In this document: positions 8,332 through 17,036 of the stretch, piece after piece
Layout of the letters: the number at the start of each line of letters is the position of its first letter
Numbering within the stretch: position 1 is the first letter of the stretch
Assembly: GCA_937139605.1 (NCBI GenBank)
Contig: CAKZQG010000044.1
Coordinates: forward strand, 1 to 64,000
Reading direction: 5' to 3'
DNA length: 64,000 bases
Source of the DNA: an uncultured bacterium
GTDB taxonomy: Bacteria; DRYD01
Program-made: the position numbers and the translations under genes
The notes under the pieces: generated by a model
Seen by the model: the letters and a program-made list of their open reading frames with translations, nothing else
What the model was told of the DNA's origin: nothing
Databases searched by the model: none

Positions 8332-8982
8332 TCATTTAAAATCAACCAAAACCCTTTTAAAAAGCAAATTCATATCTTTATCATAAAGAAACAAACCGAT
8401 ATTGTTCCACTTTATCTCATCACTATTTATTAATATAAATAAATCTTTATTTTCAAAATACTCATAAATATATCTTACTGAACTATACACTCTACCAGCT
8501 ATATTAAATTGAATATTATCTTTATTAATTAATTTCATTTCTTTAATTGGAGGAATACATTGTTTAAATAATTCATATAAATTCTGTTTATTAGCTTGAA
8601 TTTCTATTTTTTTAGAATCTTTTAATATAAAAATCCTATCTACTTTTTCATGTTGTTTATTATACAAATTATCAGTAACAAATAAAATAAATTCTTTTAA
8701 AGGTTTATTGATATCCTTAGGATTTTTAATAGAAACTTTTATACCAAGTTTTTCACCATTTTTATAAATAATTTGTTCAGCTAATAAATAAAACTTTTCT
8801 TTTTCAAATGAGTTATAAATTTCATAAATTACGTAATCACTTATAGAAAATTGATAATCATTAGCTAAAACCAATTGACTTTTTATAAACATATAAAATA
8901 TGTAAAATATAATAAATATATTCCAACAATTATTTTTAAAATATCCATAATTAAGTAGGATAATAAAATTAAAATAATTCAT
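8332..8982 (-). CDS. Uncharacterised membrane-anchored or exported protein
   Basis: No family is recognised. From the ATG at 8982 the product is 216 residues, with one hydrophobic segment (about residues 19-35, IFIIFYIFYMF) followed by LVLAND, which could be a signal-peptide cleavage region. The remaining 180 residues are a polar mixed alpha/beta domain. Longer in-frame starts exist (ATG 9012, TTG 9018), but they would overlap the upstream gene by more than 40 bases; even the chosen start overlaps it by 14. No clear ribosome site is visible for any of them, so the start is uncertain. It is downstream of the orphan gene at 8969-9622 and upstream of rsmI. Confidence 0.6.
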   Translation of the reverse strand: MNYFNFIILLNYGYFKNNCWNIFIIFYIFYMFIKSQLVLANDYQFSISDYVIYEIYNSFEKEKFYLLAEQIIYKNGEKLGIKVSIKNPKDINKPLKEFILFVTDNLYNKQHEKVDRIFILKDSKKIEIQANKQNLYELFKQCIPPIKEMKLINKDNIQFNIAGRVYSSVRYIYEYFENKDLFILINSDEIKWNNIGLFLYDKDMNLLFKRVLVDFK

Positions 8983-9622
8983 TAGCTTGATCAACAGGGA
9001 TAGGTTCAACATTAGCAACTATGAGTTTTCCTTCTTTTATTTCATTAGTAGCAGGTTTTTCTTCTTTTAATATTTTTGTTTCTATATAGTTTGTATCGTT
9101 AGTTACCTTAAGCTCAGTCATTTCTTTTTTGTTAGTTTCTAAGTTATGCATAACTTCAGAGTAAGCAGCTTCTTTTACTTCTTTAGAGCTTACTCCTACA
9201 TTCTTAGCTAACTCCTCAAATAGCTCTTCATCTGTGCTTATGGATTTTGAAACCCCAGTAGAAACTGAAGTTATGCCTTCTTGTTCTGAAGATTCCTCAA
9301 GAGTAGTTGATCCTTCTTTAGAAGGTATAAATGGATATTCAGTTTCTAAAGCTAATTCTTCTTGCGTATCTAATTCTTTATTAGTTAAGGATTGATTAAT
9401 TAATCCTGAATCTTTTGCATTTTCTTCTAATTCCTTTGAATTTTGAACATGATCAAAAACTTGATATTCTTTACTTATATCATAATTTTGTTTTTCAATT
9501 TGTTGTTGATCTTGTGTTTTTCTGGACATAGCTCCGAAAGTAGAAGCTACATTTTTAGCACCTTGATTAAATAACTTATTTACTGCATCATTTATATTTG
9601 GATTTATTGGTCCCGTTGTCAT
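8969..9622 (-). CDS. Uncharacterised acidic protein without signal peptide
   Basis: A 217-residue protein, Ser/Thr/Glu/Gln-rich and mostly disordered in appearance, with no signal peptide, no membrane segment and no cysteines. Residues about 1-35 (NINDAVNKLFNQGAKNVAST) could form an amphipathic helix, and an acidic helix-like block (TDEELFEELAKNVG) lies at about 130-145. I recognise no family. The ribosome site AAGGGGTG is strong. Its upstream region shares a motif with the flagellar operon promoter region, so secretion through the flagellar apparatus or a motility role is a possible, unproven reading. Confidence 0.7.
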   Translation of the reverse strand: MTTGPINPNINDAVNKLFNQGAKNVASTFGAMSRKTQDQQQIEKQNYDISKEYQVFDHVQNSKELEENAKDSGLINQSLTNKELDTQEELALETEYPFIPSKEGSTTLEESSEQEGITSVSTGVSKSISTDEELFEELAKNVGVSSKEVKEAAYSEVMHNLETNKKEMTELKVTNDTNYIETKILKEEKPATNEIKEGKLIVANVEPIPVDQANELF

Positions 9623-9717
9623 CTTTAATCACCCCTTCCTAATTTATTATTAATTATTTTTTCAAAAAACCCCTTTAAATATTTCAACTAATCTAATTTT
9701 AAAATAATTAAGTTAAA

Positions 9718-9738
9718 TTTTAGCATAAAATTTGTTAA
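9718..9738 (-). promoter_or_regulatory. Candidate shared promoter motif upstream of the orphan acidic protein
   Basis: On the minus strand: TTAAC, ten bases, CTAAAA (within TTAACAAATTTTATGCTAAA). It lies about 96 bases before the start at 9622. A second TTAAC lies 10 bases further upstream. It matches the arrangement before the flagellar operon and before the genes at 12135 and 29164. Confidence 0.35.
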
Positions 9739-9776
9739 ATTTTTGTTAATAAAAATTTAATTATTAAAAAAAATAA

Positions 9777-9798
9777 AAAGGGAGCAAGCACTCCCTTT
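9777..9798 (-). terminator. Rho-independent terminator after the superoxide dismutase gene
   Basis: An 8-base-pair stem (AAAGGGAG/CTCCCTTT) followed on the minus strand by TTTTTATTTTTTT. It is in the 309-base spacer 9623-9931, about 130 bases after the superoxide dismutase stop. Apart from this hairpin and the candidate promoter at 9718-9738, I see nothing else in that spacer. Confidence 0.85.
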
Positions 9799-9931
9799 AC
9801 TTAAGTACTAATATTTATTTAATAAAAACAAACCTAATTTATTACATTCTTAGTATAAAAAATATATCTACACTTTTTAGCATCTATTATATTATTTAAC
9901 GCTTCCTTTATAGTCCAATTGTAAAATATAT

Positions 9932-10576
9932 TTACGAAGTTTTTACTAATTGATTTAGTTTTTGTTTAGCTTCTTGGTACTTTTGTTCTATAACATCCCA
10001 ATTGAGTACATTCCAAACTGCGTTTAAATAATCAGCACGTTTATTTTGGTACTTTAGATAATAAGCATGTTCCCAAACATCAACACCCATTAATGGAATA
10101 AATCCATCCATATATGGGCTATCTTGATTAGGAGTAGAAATAACATGTAGTTTTCCGAATTTATCAAGAACTAACCAAGCCCAACCAGAACCAAACCTAC
10201 TTAACGCAGCCTTGTTTAATTGTTCCTTAAAATTATTAAAACTACCAAATGTCTCATTAATCAATTTAGCTAATTCTCCTACAGGTTCTTTGCTTCCATT
10301 TGGTTTTAATATTTCCCACCATAAAGAATGATTTAAATGTCCTCCACCATTGTTCCTAACTGAATCTCTAATATCACTAGGTAAAGCATTTAAATTAGTA
10401 AGCAAAGATACTAAGCAATAATTTTGTAAATATGGATATTTTTCTAAGGCGCTATTTAAATTATTGACATAAGCTCCATGATGTTTAGTATAATGTATCT
10501 CCATTGTTTCCTTATCTATATAAGGTTCTAATGCATCATAAGAATAAGTTAATTCAGGTAGCTTATATGGATACAT
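9932..10576 (-). CDS. Superoxide dismutase, Fe/Mn type
   Basis: A 214-residue enzyme converting superoxide to oxygen and peroxide. Metal ligands are recognisable: His in [17 protein letters not shown], His in [10 protein letters not shown], and Asp/His in [12 protein letters not shown]. The upstream frame stays open for 53 further codons, but that extension is low-complexity and unlike the family. The good ribosome site GAGGGGGTG is placed to serve the ATGs at 10582 and 10576, so I start at 10576. Fe and Mn use cannot be told apart reliably by eye. Its presence shows that an otherwise anaerobic-looking organism meets oxygen. It seems monocistronic, with its own terminator. Confidence 0.92.
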   Translation of the reverse strand: MYPYKLPELTYSYDALEPYIDKETMEIHYTKHHGAYVNNLNSALEKYPYLQNYCLVSLLTNLNALPSDIRDSVRNNGGGHLNHSLWWEILKPNGSKEPVGELAKLINETFGSFNNFKEQLNKAALSRFGSGWAWLVLDKFGKLHVISTPNQDSPYMDGFIPLMGVDVWEHAYYLKYQNKRADYLNAVWNVLNWDVIEQKYQEAKQKLNQLVKTS

Positions 10577-10798
10577 AATCATATCACCCCCTCTTAGTAC
10601 TTTTATGTCTTCTTTATCTTTTACATAAACATATAAATTCTTATTTAAATTTTCAAAATTACTTGAAGTTAATAAATAACCATTTAAAACAATTGAAAAA
10701 TAAAAAGTTTTTAAAATTGGAATAATTTCTATCATATTATAATATTATACACCGGTTTTTAGAAACCTTTTTTAGATTAATTTAAAAATTAATTTAAT

Positions 10799-11878
10799 TT
10801 AAAAAGGGATAAAATCAGTTAATTTGTGATATTCTTCAATTTCTTTAATAGTGTAAGCAATTAATTTAACAGCATTATCTAAATCTTGTAAATTACATAT
10901 TTCGCCTGGAGTATGCAGGTATCTAGTGGGTATAGAGATTAAAGAAGTAGCTGGTCCTTCGCGAGTTATTTGAATAACGTTAGCATCAGTACCAGTACCC
11001 CTTGGTGCTGGCTGTATTTGATAAGGAATATTGTTTTTAGTAGCAACATTTATATGTAATTCATAAAGTTTAGGATTTATATTAGGACCTCTAGTGATAA
11101 CAGGCCCTTTAGCTAATTTTATATCTCCAATTAGTTTAGAGGAATCTTTAGTACCTGGGTCATCTGATAAAAAAGTAACATCAACAGCTATCCCAAAATG
11201 AGGATTAACCCTATAAGCGCTTGTATAAGCCCCTCTTAAACCAATCTCTTCTTGTACAGTAGCAACACTATAAATAGTAGATTTAACATTTAATTCTTTT
11301 AATAATCTTAATACTTCAGCTACAACAAAAGCCCCAACTCTGTTATCTATTGATTTAGACATTATATTATTATTTAGAATCTCTACCGGTGAGCAATCTA
11401 AAATAATAGGATCTCCAATAGCTATTACCTCTTCTACCTCTTCTTTAGAATTAGCACCTATATCTATCCACATATCCTCTATTTTAACTTCTTTTTTTCT
11501 TTCTTCTTCAGTTCTAAGCAGATGTATTGGTTTTTTTCCAACAGTTCCTCTTATTTTTTTCCCACTTTTAGATTTTATAATAACTCTTTGTCCTTGAACA
11601 ATTGCATTATCCCAACCACCTATAGGAATGAACTTAATAAATCCCCCTTCTTCTATTTTACTAACCATAAATCCAATTTCATCAATATGTCCAGATAATA
11701 AGAACCTATATTGTCCATCTTCATTAAGGATTCCAAAAGAGTTCCCGTGAAAATCAGTAAATACTTTATGAGCGAATTTAGAAACATAATTTTTCCAGAC
11801 ATTAGCAACTTCTTCTTCATACCCTGAAGGCCCAAAAGAACTAAGCAAATCAAATAAAAAGTCCTTATTAATAAACAT
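10799..11878 (-). CDS. M42-family metallo-aminopeptidase
   Basis: A 359-residue cytosolic dinuclear-metal aminopeptidase of the M42 (glutamyl aminopeptidase / TET-like) family. Ligand and catalytic motifs are visible: LSGHIDEIGFMV (His and following Asp), SIDNRVGAF (bridging Asp), VQEEIGLRGA (catalytic Glu pair), AVDV (Asp) and PTRYLHTPGE (His). Such enzymes trim peptides into amino acids, which fits an amino-acid fermenter. The ribosome site is AGGAGGG, nine bases before the ATG. Confidence 0.92.
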   Translation of the reverse strand: MFINKDFLFDLLSSFGPSGYEEEVANVWKNYVSKFAHKVFTDFHGNSFGILNEDGQYRFLLSGHIDEIGFMVSKIEEGGFIKFIPIGGWDNAIVQGQRVIIKSKSGKKIRGTVGKKPIHLLRTEEERKKEVKIEDMWIDIGANSKEEVEEVIAIGDPIILDCSPVEILNNNIMSKSIDNRVGAFVVAEVLRLLKELNVKSTIYSVATVQEEIGLRGAYTSAYRVNPHFGIAVDVTFLSDDPGTKDSSKLIGDIKLAKGPVITRGPNINPKLYELHINVATKNNIPYQIQPAPRGTGTDANVIQITREGPATSLISIPTRYLHTPGEICNLQDLDNAVKLIAYTIKEIEEYHKLTDFIPF

Positions 11879-12077
11879 TTCCTTACCCTCCTTTTTAACA
11901 ATAAATACTTAAATAATAATAAATACTTACATTTTTTATTATTAAACTTTTTTTAATTTCTCCCTTTTTATAAATCAATTAAATTTTAATTCCTATTTAG
12001 TTGTAAAAATTTTATTACAAATTAGTAAAAAAAATGTAAATAAGCCTGAAAAATCACTAATTTTAGTAACATTTTTT

Positions 12078-12097
12078 TTAACAATTTTTTACTAAAA
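12078..12097 (+). promoter_or_regulatory. Candidate shared promoter motif upstream of the secreted EF-hand protein
   Basis: TTAAC, nine bases, CTAAAA, ending 38 bases before the start at 12135. An earlier AGTAAC lies eight bases upstream of TTAAC. It resembles the motifs before 6164, 9622 and 29164. A conventional TATATAAT-like box also occurs at about 12107-12114, so ordinary transcription is equally possible. Confidence 0.35.
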
Positions 12098-12134
12098 ATA
12101 ATTATATATATAATGTAAAAAGGAGGTGAAAAAA

Positions 12135-13094
12135 ATGAGAAAAATAATACTTACACTCCTAATAGCAATGATAGGAATCGCTACATATATAATTGCTCCT
12201 ATTGAACCAAACATAGCAATAGCAGGTATAAAAAAAGGAGTAGAAAAACCCCAATTTAGCTACACTCAAAACATTAAACTACCAGATTTCCACTATAATA
12301 CAATAGCAATGGTTAGTGAGTCCCATACAGCAGTATATAACTGGCGAGGATTCTCTGAGAATCCAACTACCTGGTTTGAAGGAAGTGTATTTACAGGTAC
12401 AACCTATAATGAAATAGGAGTAATTGTTCATCAAAACGTATACTTAGGTTCAATAAATGAAGGGGATGTGACAATAAATCAATATCAAGATCAATATGAA
12501 CATTTATTAGCACAAATTAACCATTATATAGATAACTATGGATACACAACTTCACCACCACCTCCTCCACCGCCTAGGGATCCAATAGTAGTAGATTTAG
12601 ATTTAAATGGAGTACCGGATGTATCAAAGGGAATAAATACACCCCATAATTTCTTTGATAAATCAAGAGCAGTATTATTTGATATAAATGCAGATGGGGT
12701 TAAAGATCTAATGGAATGGATAGGACCAAACGACGGATTATTAATATTTTTCAAAAACGATAAATATACAGAAGAAGTAGATGGATTTAATTTAATGTCA
12801 AACGCTTTCGGTTTTGAAAATGGATTTGAAAAACTATTTGAAATGTTTGATATAAATAAAGACAGAGTAATAGATAAAACAGAAATGGAAGGACTATATG
12901 TATGGCAAGATAAAAATCAAGATGCTAAAGTTCAAAAAAATGAACTCATAAAATTACAAGACTTAAAAATAAACAAGATAGTCTTATCCTATGGAGAAAA
13001 TAAAATGGAAAGTGTAATGTATAAAGAGGATGGTAGTATAATAAAAACGTGGCAATGGTGGCCTTCTGTTTACTGGGGAATAGCAAATAAATAA
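12135..13094 (+). CDS. Secreted protein with polyproline linker and C-terminal calcium-binding (EF-hand/RTX-associated) domain
   Basis: A 319-residue exported protein. Residues 1-31 are a signal peptide ending NIAIAG. Residues about 35-140 form a domain I do not recognise. A run of seven prolines (about 146-152) separates it from a C-terminal domain rich in calcium-loop motifs: VDLDLNGVPDV, LFDINADGVKDLMEWIGPND, FDINKDRVIDKTEM and QDKNQDAKVQKNE. That module (DLDGDG...FDxNxDGxxxxxGW...PxDGxLxxD...VWQDxNxDG) is familiar from the ends of large RTX-type secreted proteins. An in-frame GTG at 12126 is part of the ribosome site AGGAGGTG, so I start at the ATG 12135. It is probably a surface or extracellular protein; its function is unknown. 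Confidence 0.8.
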   Translation: MRKIILTLLIAMIGIATYIIAPIEPNIAIAGIKKGVEKPQFSYTQNIKLPDFHYNTIAMVSESHTAVYNWRGFSENPTTWFEGSVFTGTTYNEIGVIVHQNVYLGSINEGDVTINQYQDQYEHLLAQINHYIDNYGYTTSPPPPPPPRDPIVVDLDLNGVPDVSKGINTPHNFFDKSRAVLFDINADGVKDLMEWIGPNDGLLIFFKNDKYTEEVDGFNLMSNAFGFENGFEKLFEMFDINKDRVIDKTEMEGLYVWQDKNQDAKVQKNELIKLQDLKINKIVLSYGENKMESVMYKEDGSIIKTWQWWPSVYWGIANK

Positions 13095-13135
13095 ACCAAA
13101 CTTAATATTTAATAAAATGTTTTTTGAATACTAAC

Positions 13136-13154
13136 GGGGGTTTTAAAAACCCCC
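13136..13154 (+). terminator. Rho-independent terminator after the EF-hand protein gene
   Basis: Stem GGGGGTTT/AAACCCCC followed by TTTATTATTT. It separates the EF-hand protein gene from the next gene, whose start is 53 bases downstream, so the two are only partly co-transcribed if at all. Confidence 0.88.
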
Positions 13155-13206
13155 TTTATTATTTAAAAAAATAAAAAAACTAAAAAAATAAGGAGGGAAT
13201 CTAAAA

Positions 13207-14307
13207 ATGAAAAATAAATTATCTATAATTATTATTGCTATATTATTAATTTTCTCGTTACTAGCTTTAGCTAATAATAATAACCAAATAAAAAATAACA
13301 CAGAAAATCAAGATAAAGCATATATCATAGATATAGAAAAATACATATACGATAATCTAAAATTAAGTCCAAAAGAATACCAATTTAAAGAAATAAGTAA
13401 TAATGAAAACGGGAACATAATATATACATTTAAAATATTTAAAGCTAAAGGAACCTTACTAATAAATATTAATATTCCTTATAATTTAATAGGCTACAGA
13501 ATTTTAGAAAACGTAAAAGAATTAAGTTCAATAAGTATAGGTTTTGATAATACTATTTTATTAAATACAATCACAGGAGAAAATAAGTTTTATTATATAA
13601 ATTCATCTGGAACCACATCATTTGATAGCCCTTCATTTAATACTACTAAAATACACTCCTTTAAAAATGGTTTCTATTGGATAGGCTTTAAGTATAAAGA
13701 TAAAAATAAAAAATTAGCAGATAAAAATCAATACTTATTTATTTTTCAAAACAATAAAATAACAGATTACTCTTTGACTAAAATAAAAAATAAAATAAAG
13801 TTACCTTTTAATTTAATAGTAATTAATCCGAACACAGCAATAATAGAAAAAGCTTATAATTTAGTAAGTAAAGACTTATTTATGTATAATTTAAAAACAG
13901 AGGAATTAGAAAAAATAGAAAATCAAAAAAATATAATTATAGGAAATACATATGCCAATAAATTGTATTATTTAATAGCAGATCAAAAAACATATGAAAT
14001 AGAAATAAAGTCAATAAATCTAACTAATCTAAATATATCAAAAGAAGCAGTAATAAAATTACCTGAAAATAACAATCCTGAAATAAAATACTTTCCAATT
14101 AATTTATGGAAAACACAGAGTTATATACTTTTAAATTTATTTTCCAAAGAGAACAAAAACATAAAAACAATAATATATAATAAAAATTTGGAGGAAATAT
14201 TAAATAAAGATTACCAAAATAAATTGCCAATACTTTATGAAACTCAAACCCAAACAGGATACTACTATATATACAAAGAATATGTGGAAATATTTACTTT
14301 AAAATAA
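13207..14307 (+). CDS. Uncharacterised exported protein
   Basis: A 366-residue protein with an N-terminal hydrophobic signal (residues about 5-23, ending LLALANNN; no lipobox cysteine). The mature part is Asn/Lys-rich with many short alternating hydrophobic strands (ILLNTITGENKFYYINSSG, KYFPINLWKTQSYILLNLF), suggesting a beta-rich, possibly propeller-like fold. I recognise no family and see no catalytic motif. The ribosome site AAGGAGGG is strong. It is between the EF-hand secreted protein and a 612-residue helical protein; the three look like one lineage-specific cassette. Confidence 0.7.
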   Translation: MKNKLSIIIIAILLIFSLLALANNNNQIKNNTENQDKAYIIDIEKYIYDNLKLSPKEYQFKEISNNENGNIIYTFKIFKAKGTLLININIPYNLIGYRILENVKELSSISIGFDNTILLNTITGENKFYYINSSGTTSFDSPSFNTTKIHSFKNGFYWIGFKYKDKNKKLADKNQYLFIFQNNKITDYSLTKIKNKIKLPFNLIVINPNTAIIEKAYNLVSKDLFMYNLKTEELEKIENQKNIIIGNTYANKLYYLIADQKTYEIEIKSINLTNLNISKEAVIKLPENNNPEIKYFPINLWKTQSYILLNLFSKENKNIKTIIYNKNLEEILNKDYQNKLPILYETQTQTGYYYIYKEYVEIFTLK

Positions 14308-14425
14308 AATTAACAATATTTTAAAAAATATTTAAAAGATTATAAAAAAAATTATCTAAATAATAAATATAGAACAGAGCTTAAAAATTCTATAATATTT
14401 CAAACTTAATGAGGTGATTAACTTT

Positions 14426-16264
14426 ATGGAAAAAGTTAAATCAACAGACTTATTAAATACATATCTATATACCAAAGATAACTATAACCCCTTTAATATC
14501 TCAAACGAAATATATAAATCAATCCAAGATAAACTAAACCTAATAAACTATAATACTTATGTAGATAAATCGCAAATAAGTTTAGATAAAATATTAGGAA
14601 ATATATATGGATTATTTTCACAAACATTGGTTCCTAATTATAATTATTTAGTAGAAATAGCTACTAAAGCAGCTTTAATACTATCAAATCCAAATAAATC
14701 TTTTATAGACTTTCAAACAAAAAATTTATTAAATGATATAATAACTACAATGGGAACAAATAATGATAAATTAAGCCAAAACCTTGAAAAAATAGTTAGT
14801 TACTATTCAAATAATCCCCAAGTGATATTTAATATAATAGAATTTATTTACGATAATTTTAAATCCCAAAGTGGTTGGGTAACAAACAAAGAAAACCTGC
14901 CAGAACCAAATAAATTAATACAAATTCAATATAAAGCAATCGCTTTAAAAGATATAATAAACAAGAAACAAATAGTAGATTTATTTATTCAAAATGAAAT
15001 AAAAAATTTCTTAAAAGATATATTTGCTATTTCCCCTAATTTAAAAAATACAATAGATCTAAATAATCCATTAATATTAACTAATAAAGATTTTTGGTTA
15101 AATTTTTTAAGTATAATAAGCGACAGCTTAAGCGTAGTTAATGAATTTATAAAACCTTATAATATTAAAGATAACACAGAAGCTTCTAAATTAATGACTG
15201 CCTTATACTATCTTAATTTATCTAAAAACAACCCATCTAATATTTACTCTGCGTTATCTTACATTAATAATGATCATAAAAATATAATAAATACAATAAA
15301 CAACGAATATCTTAAATTTGGATTAAATAGTCAAGAAATAAATAAAAACTTAGCAAATAACTTGTATAATACTTATGTAGGAATTTTAGCTTCGTATTTT
15401 AAGGGATTAATAAAAAAAGGCGATTTAAGTAATGGAGATTGTTTAGATTTCTTAACTTTATATCTTAAAAGCTCTATTATATTAGATTATATTAATAGTA
15501 CCAAAGAAATAGATAACAATAAACTAACTAATATGATAAATGATTTAAGAACGTTTATGAGCTCAAAACCGTACCTAAAGGATTTATATAATTTAAGCTT
15601 TACAAATGATTTAACTAATATAAAAGCATTATTAGAAGTTTTAAAGAGAATAGGTCAAAAAGTAGCTCCTTGGGTTATTTCTAAAAGCCCTAACATGCCT
15701 AAAAATAGAGAATTTTGGCTAAGAACTAATTTCTTAATAAAAATCCTTCAAAAATTAGATAAAAAAGATCCTAATTACAACAACATCTTAAACCAGCTTG
15801 AAAATTACTTTAAAAATCAATTAATACCAGCTTATACCGATACTCTATTTTTTAATACAAACATAATAAATAATATTTATCAAAATAATATATACAATGA
15901 TAAAGAAAGCTTTATTAACAATTTTAGTAGCATATTAAATACAATAGCGGGATTTCCGATAGCAACTAAATTTGACTCAGATTATTTATTTAGCAATATC
16001 ATCTTAAGTAATTATCTTAAAGAAATAAATAAACAATTACAAGATAATAAAAATAATAATACCATTTTAGAGAATTATCAAAATAATACATTTAATCAAT
16101 TATTATTAAATATAATGTCAAAAGATACCAATTTAATGAAAGTAATATATGATTATAATTTTTATAAAAATATAATAAAAGAGGATATACTAAAGGATGC
16201 ATTACTAGATGTAATAAGTACCTTTTATGGTGCTAGTTCTTATTATCTTGATTTTGAAAGCTAA
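14426..16264 (+). CDS. Uncharacterised large helical cytosolic protein
   Basis: A 612-residue protein of almost wholly helical character, Asn/Lys/Leu/Ile-rich, without signal peptide, membrane segment, nucleotide-binding motif or cysteine cluster. Repeated leucine-rich amphipathic helices (for example YLKSSIILDYINSTKEIDN) suggest a helical solenoid. No family is recognised. An in-frame GTG at 14414 is part of the ribosome site GAGGTGAT, so I start at the ATG 14426. It closes the three-gene cassette before the polyamine operon. Whether it acts with the two exported proteins is unknown. Confidence 0.65.
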   Translation: MEKVKSTDLLNTYLYTKDNYNPFNISNEIYKSIQDKLNLINYNTYVDKSQISLDKILGNIYGLFSQTLVPNYNYLVEIATKAALILSNPNKSFIDFQTKNLLNDIITTMGTNNDKLSQNLEKIVSYYSNNPQVIFNIIEFIYDNFKSQSGWVTNKENLPEPNKLIQIQYKAIALKDIINKKQIVDLFIQNEIKNFLKDIFAISPNLKNTIDLNNPLILTNKDFWLNFLSIISDSLSVVNEFIKPYNIKDNTEASKLMTALYYLNLSKNNPSNIYSALSYINNDHKNIINTINNEYLKFGLNSQEINKNLANNLYNTYVGILASYFKGLIKKGDLSNGDCLDFLTLYLKSSIILDYINSTKEIDNNKLTNMINDLRTFMSSKPYLKDLYNLSFTNDLTNIKALLEVLKRIGQKVAPWVISKSPNMPKNREFWLRTNFLIKILQKLDKKDPNYNNILNQLENYFKNQLIPAYTDTLFFNTNIINNIYQNNIYNDKESFINNFSSILNTIAGFPIATKFDSDYLFSNIILSNYLKEINKQLQDNKNNNTILENYQNNTFNQLLLNIMSKDTNLMKVIYDYNFYKNIIKEDILKDALLDVISTFYGASSYYLDFES

Positions 16265-16359
16265 TTACTTTATTAATTGATATAAAATAAAAGAGGATTA
16301 TTGATAAAAAAATAGAAAAATAAAAATGTGATTTGCTATTATAATAATATAGGGGGTGT

Positions 16360-16386
16360 ATGTTTATTCGATATAAATTTAAGTGA
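16360..16386 (+). CDS. Candidate leader peptide ahead of the polyamine operon
   Basis: A short reading frame of eight codons (MFIRYKFK) with its own strong ribosome site AGGGGGTG, close to the ATG. It ends 32 bases before the start of the S-adenosylmethionine decarboxylase gene. A possible promoter box TATAATAATAT lies directly upstream. Known parallels: speFL in enterobacteria and the upstream ORF of eukaryotic AdoMetDC mRNAs sense ornithine or polyamines through translational arrest. The peptide here is unrelated in sequence; regulation is inference. Confidence 0.35.
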   Translation: MFIRYKFK

Positions 16387-16418
16387 AAAATCTAAAAAAG
16401 AAGGAGGTACATACAGGA

Positions 16419-17036
16419 GTGATTGAAAAAGAGTTAAATAATAATCACCTAATTACTAATAACTCGAATTTTTCAGAAAGCACTTCAAAGAATGAATTTC
16501 AAGAGCCCATTAGTCCAGTCATTCCTACTTTAGGGAAACATATAATAGTAGAATTATCAGGATGTTCAGAAGAAGAAATAAATGATATATCAAAAGTGGA
16601 AGATTTAATGAATCAAGCAGCTAAAAAAGCTAATGCTAATATTATAAAAAGTATTTTCCATAAATTTTCTCCGATGGGGGTTAGTGGAGTAGTTGTTATT
16701 TCAGAATCTCATTTATCTATTCATACCTGGCCTGAATTAGGATATGCTGCAATAGATATATATACCTGCGGTTCTACTACTAAACCATTTAAAGCATGCT
16801 ATTTTTTAGCTCAAAAATTTAAAGCTAAAAAAATCAAAGCTACCTACATAATAAGAGGTATAGAAAAAAAATCTAAAAATAATAACTACAATTTTTATAC
16901 TCATAAAATAAAAATGGTAGAAGGTAATGTTAACACTCTTAAAATATTACCTACTCTTGTAAAAAAAATCCCATTAAATAACCATAAAAATAATAATCAT
17001 AAAAGTAATATACTATTATTGGCAGGTGAAAAATAA
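16419..17036 (+). CDS. speH: S-adenosylmethionine decarboxylase proenzyme (bacterial class 1B)
   Basis: A 205-residue proenzyme that self-cleaves to form its pyruvoyl cofactor and makes decarboxylated SAM, the aminopropyl donor. The core starts at LGKHIIVELSGC. The cleavage/active-site segment ESHLSIHTWPE is intact (processing at the Ser), followed by IDIYTCGS with the catalytic Cys. It has an unusual polar N-terminal extension of about 45 residues before the core and a Lys/Asn-rich tail; typical SpeH is about 120-130 residues. The frame is open back to a GTG at 16383, but the ribosome site AAGGAGG points to the GTG at 16419. Its stop overlaps the speE start by one base (TAATG). Confidence 0.9.
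   Translation: MIEKELNNNHLITNNSNFSESTSKNEFQEPISPVIPTLGKHIIVELSGCSEEEINDISKVEDLMNQAAKKANANIIKSIFHKFSPMGVSGVVVISESHLSIHTWPELGYAAIDIYTCGSTTKPFKACYFLAQKFKAKKIKATYIIRGIEKKSKNNNYNFYTHKIKMVEGNVNTLKILPTLVKKIPLNNHKNNNHKSNILLLAGEK

Noticed and set aside
10577-10735. 53-residue N-terminal extension of superoxide dismutase (possible export signal)
   Set aside because: The extension is low-complexity and a strong ribosome site precedes the ATGs at 10582 and 10576, which give the normal family N-terminus.
12536-12754. Minus-strand frame with polyglycine opposite the polyproline linker
   Set aside because: Antisense shadow of the secreted EF-hand protein gene.
16264-16383. SAM-sensing riboswitch before the AdoMetDC gene
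   Set aside because: The segment lacks GC-rich stems and any SAM-I/II/III core; only the short leader ORF and a promoter-like box are supportable.
16383-16418. Upstream GTG start for the AdoMetDC gene
   Set aside because: It lacks a ribosome site of its own, overlaps the leader ORF, and the AAGGAGG site serves the GTG at 16419.
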